Origin: Robertkochia marina
GTDB lineage: Bacteria > Bacteroidota > Bacteroidia > Flavobacteriales > Flavobacteriaceae
Reading direction: 5' to 3'
Length of the DNA stretch: 64,000 nucleotides
Assembly (NCBI RefSeq): GCF_004799345.1
Contig: NZ_SSMC01000001.1
Span: 124,001-188,000 of the forward strand
Below the pieces are notes generated by a model. It saw only the letters and a program-made list of their open reading frames with translations. It did no database searches and had not been told where the DNA came from. Positions 45,348 to 52,411 of the stretch are shown in pieces. A program made the position numbers and the translations under genes. Every line of letters starts with the position of its first letter. Position 1 is the stretch's first letter.

Positions 45348-45373
45348 GGCCCGCTGATTCGAATTAGCGGGCC
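45348..45373 (+). promoter_or_regulatory. Strong hairpin between coxL and coxG
   Basis: Stem GGCCCGCT / AGCGGGCC with a loop that itself pairs (ATTCGAAT), about 20 nt after the coxL stop. There is no T-run, so it looks like an mRNA-stability or partial attenuation hairpin rather than a terminator. Confidence 0.55.
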
Positions 45374-45418
45374 GGGCTTAAATAACACAAACTCCTATAC
45401 AGGAATAATAAAAGCACT

Positions 45419-45889
45419 ATGAAAACACAATTGGAAAAATCTTTTGAAGTCCCCCAGGGTAACGACCTGGTCTGGGAACACCTGATAGACCCTCAAAAAG
45501 TTATGGACTGCGTACCAGGGGTATCAGTTGATGAAAAAGTGGGCGACAACCACTACAAGGGGAAAGTAGGAATGAAGTTCGGCCCGATGGGCGTTCAGTA
45601 CGATGCCGATATCTACTATAAAGAGATCGACAAAGACAACCGTAAGATCATCATTACCGGAGACGGGGTTGACTCTAAAGGAAAAGGAAATGCCGAGATG
45701 ATGATGACCATTAACCTCGCTGATGCAGACGACGGAGGTACAAAACTTGACTCTGTGATGGATGTGACCATCAACGGAAAAATAGCCCAGTTCGGATCCC
45801 GTCTTATTACCACGGTATCCAACCAGCTTTTTAAGCAGTTTGCATCTAATTTCACCAAGAAGTTAGCAGAGGCCGAGGCTACAGCATAA
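45419..45889 (+). CDS. coxG: CoxG, SRPBCC-fold CO dehydrogenase accessory protein
   Basis: CoxG recruits the enzyme to the membrane in the known system. 156 residues of SRPBCC fold: FEVPQGNDLVWEHLIDPQKVMDCVPGV, YKGKVGMKFGPMGVQYD, and the C-terminal helix ITTVSNQLFKQFASNFTKKL. It stops right after this domain (EAEATA), so the long C-terminal membrane-binding extension of some homologues is absent. Follows coxL by 90 nt. Confidence 0.88.
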   Translation: MKTQLEKSFEVPQGNDLVWEHLIDPQKVMDCVPGVSVDEKVGDNHYKGKVGMKFGPMGVQYDADIYYKEIDKDNRKIIITGDGVDSKGKGNAEMMMTINLADADDGGTKLDSVMDVTINGKIAQFGSRLITTVSNQLFKQFASNFTKKLAEAEATA

Positions 45890-45956
45890 TGACTTCTCCA
45901 TTTAATAACAGTAAAGCTATGCTATAAAATGGCATAGCTTTCTAAATTTAAGGGCC

Positions 45957-46829
45957 TTGAATAAAGAAATTGACGATCTGATAAAGGACTTCTATAAGCA
46001 TGACTACATCCTGAATGAAGCGCTTGCCACCTCTGTTTTTCTGTTAAAGAACCTGGGGAAGCCTTTATTGCTGGAAGGAAGCCCGGGAGTAGGTAAAACC
46101 GTTCTGGCCAAAACCCTGGCACAACACCTCGGTACCGACCTGATACGCTTGCAGTGTTATGAAGGGTTGGATGTGAGTACCTCCATCTATGAGTGGAACT
46201 ACCAAAAACAATTGCTTCACATAAAATTGTTTGAACAGGAAACCGATAAAAAGACCCTGGGAAAGGAGATCTTCGGAATGGATTATGTCTTGAAACGCCC
46301 CCTATTACAATCTATCAGTGCTGACAAACCTGTGGTGTTGCTGATCGATGAGATCGACAGGGCTGATGAGGAATTTGAGGCATATCTGCTGGAGCTGCTC
46401 TCCGATTTTCAGATCAGTATTCCCGAGCTTGGCACCATCACCGCCAGAACAAAACCCCTGGTTATCTTGACCTCCAACAGAACCCGGGAACTCAGCGATG
46501 CACTCAGGAGAAGGTGCTTATACCATTGGGTAGATTTCCCCACCAAGATCGGAGAGATCCGGATCATCAGTAAAAAACTCCCTGATATTGACGAGCAACT
46601 GGCCACCCAGGTGGTTACCTTTATCCATAATCTGCGTAAAGCCAGCCTTCACAAACCCCCGGGCATAGCAGAATCACTGGATTGGGCCAAGACCCTATTG
46701 CTGATGAATCAGAAAAATATCACCGACGAGATCGTCAAGACCACCATTGGAAGCGTACTCAAGCACAAAGATGATGTTGAATTCGTAACCAACCGATCGG
46801 TGCAGGAATTCCTTGTACCAATAGACTGA
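45957..46829 (+). CDS. coxD: CoxD, MoxR-type AAA+ ATPase for CO dehydrogenase maturation
   Basis: 290 residues. Walker A GSPGVGKT (about 40-47), Walker B VVLLIDEIDRADEEFEA (about 125), sensor TSNRTRELSDALRRRC with arginine finger. In the Oligotropha system CoxD is needed for sulfuration of the active site. The start is TTG 45957; the only nearby ATG, at 45927, is immediately followed by a stop in frame. Followed by the VWA protein CoxE, its usual partner. Confidence 0.92.
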   Translation: MNKEIDDLIKDFYKHDYILNEALATSVFLLKNLGKPLLLEGSPGVGKTVLAKTLAQHLGTDLIRLQCYEGLDVSTSIYEWNYQKQLLHIKLFEQETDKKTLGKEIFGMDYVLKRPLLQSISADKPVVLLIDEIDRADEEFEAYLLELLSDFQISIPELGTITARTKPLVILTSNRTRELSDALRRRCLYHWVDFPTKIGEIRIISKKLPDIDEQLATQVVTFIHNLRKASLHKPPGIAESLDWAKTLLLMNQKNITDEIVKTTIGSVLKHKDDVEFVTNRSVQEFLVPID

Positions 46830-46858
46830 TCATTATTAATCCTCCAAATCATTTTCTA

Positions 46859-47995
46859 TTGCAGGCTGTAAATAAAACATTCAAAGAACGTATTATCGAC
46901 TTTACCCTGTATTGTCGAGAAAGACAGTTCATGCTCGGTCCGCAGGAAACAAGAGATGCTTTTGAGATCGCTTCAAGAGGATATGCGCTTGACCGAAAGC
47001 TCTTTCAGTACAGCCTGAAGGCCATATTCTGCAAGCGTAAAGAACACTACGACCGCTTTGATGAGATGTTTGATCGCTTCTGGAGCCGGTATTACGAAGA
47101 AAAACTGGAACAACGCAAAAAGCAGGTCAAGCAGCTTAAAAAAGAAAAGGATGTTGATACGGTTATCTTCCTGGGAACGGAGTTCAAGATCCCGAAAAAA
47201 AAGGTGGAGCAGGAAGAAGCCAAGCAGACCGTTGGAGCCAATGAATCGCTGAGGCTAAGAATGACCGATTTTTCAAAAGTAGATGTTGGCGACAAAGAGA
47301 AGTTCGAAGAACTGGCCGAAGAACTCTTTCACCAAATGAGCATGCGCTTTAAGCGCAGGCTGGAAAGTGCCAACAGCGGACAGATCGATATCCGAAATAC
47401 TATCAGGCACGGTATTTCTAAAGGGGGACTTCTACTGGAATTATCCCGTAAGAGAAAACGGAAAGAGAAACGGAAGGTCGTTTTTATACTGGATGTAAGC
47501 GGATCTATGGACACCTACAGTTATTACCTGCTGCGCTATATTTTGGTCTTAAAAAAATACTTTAAGACCCTGGAGTTCTTTACCTTTAGTACAGAGCTCA
47601 CCCACGTAACCCCCATGTTGCGGCAAAATAACGAGCTGGAGATCTTAAAAGAGATCGGGAAAAATGTACAATCCTGGTCGAGCGGCACAAAGATAGGCGC
47701 CTCGCTTACCGAATTTCTTTCGGTATACGGCAGCAAGTTTTTGAGCCAAAAACATGTGGTGGTCATTTTAAGCGATGGCCTGGAAACCGGAAATGTAGCC
47801 GAACTTAAAGAAGCAGTACGAACCATCAAGAGAAAGTGTAAGACCCTGGTATGGCTTAATCCCTTAAAGGGAACGCAGGGATACCAACCCATTCAAACGG
47901 GTATCGTGAACGTAATGCCGCATCTCGATGCTTTCGAATCGGCACATAACCTGGACAGCTTATTAAAACTTGAAAAAATACTAATGGATGTTTAA
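46859..47995 (+). CDS. coxE: CoxE, VWA-domain protein for CO dehydrogenase maturation
   Basis: 378 residues. N-terminal basic helical part, then a von Willebrand A domain with the MIDAS motif in VFILDVSGSMD (about residues 208-218) and ILSDGLETG. In the known system CoxE works with CoxD and CoxF in active-site maturation. The start appears to be TTG 46859, as the next Met is at residue 24 or later. Its last 8 nt overlap the start of coxF. Confidence 0.9.
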   Translation: MQAVNKTFKERIIDFTLYCRERQFMLGPQETRDAFEIASRGYALDRKLFQYSLKAIFCKRKEHYDRFDEMFDRFWSRYYEEKLEQRKKQVKQLKKEKDVDTVIFLGTEFKIPKKKVEQEEAKQTVGANESLRLRMTDFSKVDVGDKEKFEELAEELFHQMSMRFKRRLESANSGQIDIRNTIRHGISKGGLLLELSRKRKRKEKRKVVFILDVSGSMDTYSYYLLRYILVLKKYFKTLEFFTFSTELTHVTPMLRQNNELEILKEIGKNVQSWSSGTKIGASLTEFLSVYGSKFLSQKHVVVILSDGLETGNVAELKEAVRTIKRKCKTLVWLNPLKGTQGYQPIQTGIVNVMPHLDAFESAHNLDSLLKLEKILMDV

Positions 47996-48989
47996 CGAAC
48001 TTGCTTTACAGATAGAAAAACACCTGGCTGAAGGCGATGATTTTGCCATTGCCCAGGTAGTAGATCGCATTGCTCCAAGCTCCGGGAAGGTGGGCGACAA
48101 GGCTATTATTCTGGAAACCGGCGAACTCATCGGATGGATCGGCGGCGGTTGTGTGCGGGGTATCGTGATCAAAGAAGCCCTGGAAGTGATAAAGACCAAA
48201 CGCTACCGAAGAGTTCGCATATCACCTGAAGGCGGGTCTAAAGAAACGCCTACCTACAAAGAATATGTTATGTCTTGCCAAAGTAAAGGAACCGTAGAAA
48301 TTATGATAGAACCCGTAATACCCCAACCTGAACTCATAGTAGTCGGTAAAAGCAATATAGCCCGTAAACTGGTGCAATTGGCCTCAGCTGCCGATTTCAG
48401 GGTAACCGTCATGGCCTCCGATGCCGATGTGCAAATGTTTCCTTCTGCCCAGCGCCTGGAAGATCATGTTGACTTTAGTACGATCAAGAAATTCACCAAC
48501 ACCTATATCATCGTCACCACCCAGGGAGAAGACGATGAGCTTTCGGTGAAAAAGGCACTGGAAACCAATGCGAAGTATGTAGGCTTTGTAGCCAGCGCTA
48601 AAAAGTCGGATGACATAAAGACCTACCTTACCAGCGCAGGGATTCCGGAAGAACGGATCAACCAGTTGCGAAGCCCTGTTGGTATAGACATCAATGCCAA
48701 ACTGGCAAGTGAAGTAGCTATCAGCATCCTGGCCGATGTGATCGCTGATTTCCGAAAGGCAAATACAGGCTATGGCTCTCGCTGCGAAAGCGAAGAGATG
48801 GAAACAGCTCAAGAGCCTGTGAATGAACAATTCGCAGAAGACTATTATATCAATCCCGTTTGCGGGGTACCTGTATCCAAAAAGAACCCCAAACACGTGA
48901 TCGAATACAAGGATGAGAAGGTGTATTTCTGTTGTGATGGGTGTAAGGTGAGTTTTGAGAAGAACCCGGAGCAGTATATGAATCGTTAG
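47988..48989 (+). CDS. coxF: CoxF, XdhC-family protein with C-terminal YHS-like metal module
   Basis: 333 residues. N-terminal XdhC_CoxI domain (AIAQVVDRIAPSSGKVGDKA, GWIGGGCVRG), a Rossmann-type XdhC_C domain (ELIVVGKSNIARKLVQLA near 110-130; LRSPVGIDINAKLASEVAISI). An extra segment (about 285-333) reads INPVCGVPVSKKNPKHVIEY then VYFCCDGCKVSFEKNPEQY, a YHS-type metal-binding module with four cysteines. Last gene of the operon. The known role is active-site maturation; the YHS part suggests copper handling (inference). Confidence 0.88.
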   Translation: MFNELALQIEKHLAEGDDFAIAQVVDRIAPSSGKVGDKAIILETGELIGWIGGGCVRGIVIKEALEVIKTKRYRRVRISPEGGSKETPTYKEYVMSCQSKGTVEIMIEPVIPQPELIVVGKSNIARKLVQLASAADFRVTVMASDADVQMFPSAQRLEDHVDFSTIKKFTNTYIIVTTQGEDDELSVKKALETNAKYVGFVASAKKSDDIKTYLTSAGIPEERINQLRSPVGIDINAKLASEVAISILADVIADFRKANTGYGSRCESEEMETAQEPVNEQFAEDYYINPVCGVPVSKKNPKHVIEYKDEKVYFCCDGCKVSFEKNPEQYMNR

Positions 48990-49225
48990 TCGAGAGTAGA
49001 GAGTCGGGAGTGGTTAAAAGTTACGGGGTACGAGGAACTCAATGATGAATAATGGATTATGAATGATGAATTTCGTCTTTGCGGGACCGAGCGTTCATAA
49101 TTCCTTACTTACCTGTCTACCCATCTACCTGCCTGCCTGCTTCCCCACACCCCTTTCGTTACTGATATTTATCATCCTTTAATCCTTTGATTTACTGTAC
49201 TTTGCGTCATGCAAAAACAACCGTC

Positions 49226-51127
49226 ATGAAAACAGCCATTCACCTCTGGCCCCTGACACTACTCTTCCTGCTATCCTTATCTGTTTCTGCCCAGGTATTT
49301 CCTGAGGTAGAGAATAAAAAAGACATTAAGTACTCCCCCTATCCGGAGCAAAATTTCCCCAACCAGGTATTTTTTGGAGACACCCATGTGCATACCTCCT
49401 ATTCGACAGATGCCGGGATGTTTGGTAATACACTGGGACCCGATGCCGCCTATCGGTTTGCCAAAGGAGAAACGGTAACCTCCAGCAATGGGGTTAAAAC
49501 AAGACTTGCCAGACCCCTTGATTTTATTGTTGTAGCCGATCACTCTGAGAATCTCGGATTAGCTCCTATGATAGAAGAGTCCAATCCGGATCTGCTCAAA
49601 AGTGAGTGGGGAAAAAACGTACATGACCTGGTAAAAGCCGGAAAGATGGGGGAAGCCTATGCCCTTTGGGGTAGTGGAATCTCGCAAAAAGTGGATCCGC
49701 TAGCCGAAATGACCGTGCTTAAAGAATCTATGTGGCAGCGAATTACACAATTCGCTGAAGAGCATAACCAACCAGGGAGTTTCACGGCCTTTATCGGATT
49801 TGAATGGACCTCTTCTCCCGATGGAAATAACCTCCACCGGAATGTGATCTTCAGGGATGGGAAACAAAAAGCCGACATGATCATTCCCATCTCAGGATAC
49901 GACAGCGAAGACCCGGAGGTATTGTGGCAATGGATGAAAGATTATGAAAATAAAACAAGTGGGAAGCTCCTGGCCATCCCCCACAACGGGAACCTTTCTA
50001 ATGGCCTTATGTTTGACGAGGTGACCCTGACAGACAAAAAACCACTTGACGCAGACTATGCCACCCGTCGAATGAAATGGGAGCCCATCTACGAGGTGAC
50101 CCAGATGAAAGGAGATGGAGAAGCTCACCCCATGTTGTCTCCTAAAGATGAGTTTGCCGATTTTGAAACCTGGGATAAAGGAAGCTTTGGTTCTGCCAAA
50201 GAACCTGAAATGATCCCCAGAGAATATGCCAGGGAAGCCCTTAAAAGAGGGCTACTTTATAACACTACTCTTGGGGTTAATCCATTCAAGTTTGGGTTAA
50301 TCGGAAGCACAGACACCCATACCTCCCTGGCCACCACCACCGAAGATAATTACTTCGGAAAGGCCACCCCTGGTGAACCCACCGCAAATCCTAATCGTTT
50401 CAATGAAAAAATAACAGGATATCTGCCTGATCCAAAGGGTCGGGATTACTCCATTCTTCATTATAAGACCAGTGCTTCGGGATTAGCAGCCGTATGGGCA
50501 AGGGAGAATACCCGGGAAGCTATTTGGGATGCCATGGCGCGAAAGGAAACCTATGCCACCACCGGTACACGACTACGTGTCAGGGTATTTGCAGGTTTCA
50601 ATTTCAGTGCTGACGATCTTTCCCGATCTGATTTTGCCAATTACTGTTACGAAAACGGAGTTCCTATGGGTGGCGATCTGACCAAAGCAGCTGGTGATGC
50701 TCCAACCTTCCTGGTCAGAGCCCTTCGCGATCCAGACGGGGCCAACCTGGATCGTATACAAATGGTAAAAGGCTGGGTAGATGCTCAGGGCGAAACACAG
50801 GAACGCATCTACGATATCGCCCTATCAGACGGCCGACAGGTCAATGCTGACGGCAGAGCTACCGAACCGGTCGGCAATACGGTGGATATTGAAAATGCCA
50901 CCTTCGACAATTCGATCGGAGAACCCTTTTTACAGGCCTTTTGGCAGGACCCTGAATTTGATGAGTCCCAACACGCCTTTTACTATGTAAGGGTGATCGA
51001 GATACCCACCCCGAGGTGGACCACCATCGATGCAAAGATATTCGGAGTAGACCGCCCCGAAGGTGTTCCGGAAAGCATACAGGAGCGGGCCTATACCAGT
51101 CCGATCTGGTATACTCCCGGGGAGTAG
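49226..51127 (+). CDS. DUF3604 exported protein, PHP-like metal site (copy 2)
   Basis: 633 residues from ATG 49226, which gives a clean signal peptide (LLFLLSLSVSAQ); the longer in-frame start at 49187 would spoil it. No lipobox, unlike copy 1, so it is probably soluble in the periplasm or secreted. Metal motifs: GDTHVHTSYSTDAG near residue 51, VVADHSENLG, LIGSTDTHTS. Diverged paralogue of 31696-33570 in the same orientation. Substrate unknown. Confidence 0.87.
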   Translation: MKTAIHLWPLTLLFLLSLSVSAQVFPEVENKKDIKYSPYPEQNFPNQVFFGDTHVHTSYSTDAGMFGNTLGPDAAYRFAKGETVTSSNGVKTRLARPLDFIVVADHSENLGLAPMIEESNPDLLKSEWGKNVHDLVKAGKMGEAYALWGSGISQKVDPLAEMTVLKESMWQRITQFAEEHNQPGSFTAFIGFEWTSSPDGNNLHRNVIFRDGKQKADMIIPISGYDSEDPEVLWQWMKDYENKTSGKLLAIPHNGNLSNGLMFDEVTLTDKKPLDADYATRRMKWEPIYEVTQMKGDGEAHPMLSPKDEFADFETWDKGSFGSAKEPEMIPREYAREALKRGLLYNTTLGVNPFKFGLIGSTDTHTSLATTTEDNYFGKATPGEPTANPNRFNEKITGYLPDPKGRDYSILHYKTSASGLAAVWARENTREAIWDAMARKETYATTGTRLRVRVFAGFNFSADDLSRSDFANYCYENGVPMGGDLTKAAGDAPTFLVRALRDPDGANLDRIQMVKGWVDAQGETQERIYDIALSDGRQVNADGRATEPVGNTVDIENATFDNSIGEPFLQAFWQDPEFDESQHAFYYVRVIEIPTPRWTTIDAKIFGVDRPEGVPESIQERAYTSPIWYTPGE

Positions 51128-51396
51128 TTATGCGGTTATGCGGTTATGCGAGAATACCAAAACCTCTCGTCTTCGCTAGGGCTTTCCTTCAGCCCTTTTA
51201 CTCGTCTAGTATTAATTTTTATTGGAGCTCGTGAGGGCTTCACCTTTGGGCCGGGGAAAAGAAGGGAAGCAAAACAATCTGTCTCCCAACATTAGCAGGG
51301 GATTACTCCCTTCAGTCGTGATCCTTCCATCGCGCCAGCTGGCCCCGGCGCTAAAAAGGTCCACAGGACCTTTTCTAAACGCTTGGTCCCCCTCTT

Positions 51397-51640
51397 GCAA
51401 ATACCAAGTCCGCCAAAGCCTATGGCTTTGCGCCTTTTTAATTTCCTGTAAAAGCTCAAGCAAGACATAAGGATTACTTCGTGATCCTCAATAAGCTCGC
51501 CTTTGCAAATACCAAGTCCGCCAAAGCCTATGGCTTTGCGCCTTTTTATTTTCCTGTAAAAGCTCAAGCAAGACATAAGGATTACTTCGTGATCCTCAAT
51601 AAGCTCGCCTTTGCAAATACCAAGTCCTGCAAAGGCATCC
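51397..51640. repeat. 108-bp tandem repeat, about 2.2 copies
   Basis: Units start at 51397, 51505 and 51613 (period 108). The first two units are almost identical (AATTTCCTG versus TTTTCCTG is the main visible change). The third copy breaks down after the TACCAAGTCC segment. Confidence 0.92.
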
Positions 51641-51704
51641 GCCTTTGCCACTTTTTGTTTCCTTACCCAACCCTGAAACAAGTTTCGGTTGGGCCGGAAA
51701 CAAA

Positions 51705-51732
51705 AAGTCCGGCAACTTGCGTTGCCGGACTT
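51705..51732 (-). terminator. Terminator of tRNA-Arg
   Basis: Perfect stem AAGTCCGGCAAC / GTTGCCGGACTT with a 4-nt loop; on the minus strand it is followed by TTTTTGTTTCC. It sits 12 nt downstream of the tRNA. Confidence 0.88.
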
Positions 51733-51743
51733 GGTGCTTGTAG

Positions 51744-51817
51744 TGACCCCGGGAGGATTCGAACCCCCAACCCTCAGAGCCGAAATCTGATATTCTATCC
51801 AGTTGAACTACGGGGCC
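51744..51817 (-). tRNA. tRNA-Arg (TCG)
   Basis: 74-nt cloverleaf on the minus strand. Acceptor arms GGCCCCG and CGGGGTC (one G-T pair), anticodon stem TCAGA/TCTGA around loop TTTCGGC giving anticodon TCG, T-loop GGTTCGAATCC. Discriminator A; CCA not encoded. Confidence 0.95.
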
Positions 51818-51853
51818 GTTCTTACGAACGTTTGTCTATTGACGTGGGCAAAT

Positions 51854-52306
51854 TTAACCCGCTAATTTATTTTTCACAATAGCTGAGATGGTTTTTCCAT
51901 CAGCTTTTCCGGCGAGCTCTTTGGAGGCCATTCCCATGACTTTACCCATATCTTTCATGCTCTCGGCACCGGTCTTTTCAATAACTGCAACAACCACCTT
52001 TTCGATCTCTTCCTCGCTCAATTGCTCCGGAAGGAACTTTGAAATGATGGCTGCCTGGGCCAGCTCCGGACCTGCCAGATCTTCCCTGCCCTGCTCGGAA
52101 AATACTGCAGCACTGTCTTTACGCTGTTTTACCAATTTTTGCAGCAACTTGATCTCCTGTTCTTCTGTGAGTCCGTCTTTGGTCTCGGCATTGGACTTTG
52201 CCAAAAGCAGTTCTGACTTCACTGCGCGAAGGGCCTCAAGGGCTGCAGCGTCTTTACTTTTCATCGCGGCCTTCATCTCGGCCATTACCTTATCCTGTAA
52301 GCTCAT
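51854..52306 (-). CDS. GatB/YqeY domain protein
   Basis: 150 residues, typical YqeY length. Starts MSLQDKVMAEMKAAMKSKD and contains LEALRAVKSELLLAKSNAE and the C-terminal MGKVMGMASKELAGKADGK. The C-terminal part resembles the tRNA-contacting tail of GatB. Function is not settled. It is the last gene of the run after ftsZ and is separated from it by a terminator. Confidence 0.9.
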   Translation of the reverse strand: MSLQDKVMAEMKAAMKSKDAAALEALRAVKSELLLAKSNAETKDGLTEEQEIKLLQKLVKQRKDSAAVFSEQGREDLAGPELAQAAIISKFLPEQLSEEEIEKVVVAVIEKTGAESMKDMGKVMGMASKELAGKADGKTISAIVKNKLAG

Positions 52307-52341
52307 AGTTATAAATTGCTTTAATCAAACAGCGGTGCGAA

Positions 52342-52382
52342 GATAAAAAAATAACCCGAGAACTATTGACAGTTCCCGGGTT
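52342..52382 (-). terminator. Terminator after ftsZ
   Basis: Stem AACCCGAGAACT / AGTTCCCGGGTT (one mismatch) followed on the minus strand by ATTTTTTT. It lies 30 nt after the ftsZ stop and marks the end of the division cluster transcript. Confidence 0.82.
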
Positions 52383-52411
52383 TCTCGCATAACACAAAAT
52401 GCTATTTGCTA

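Larger units (their letters stand above)
51128..51743. repeat. Gene-free stretch with a 108-bp tandem repeat
   Basis: Begins with a three-unit TTATGCGG tandem (about 51127-51150). A copy E of the AGCGAACCTGCC family follows (51325-51395, minus strand, stem AAAAGGTCC/GGACCTTTT). Then a 108-bp unit is repeated twice with a third partial copy: equivalent bases at 51397, 51505 and 51613. Each unit holds a CAAAGCC-TAT-GGCTTTG hairpin; in the last copy the hairpin is GCAAAGGC/GCCTTTGC instead. The open frames on both strands follow the repeat and are not supported as genes. Confidence 0.85.

Noticed and set aside
51292-51882. Two open frames over the 108-bp repeat and tRNA-Arg
   Set aside because: They follow the repeat period (108 is divisible by 3) and overlap a tRNA and a terminator.
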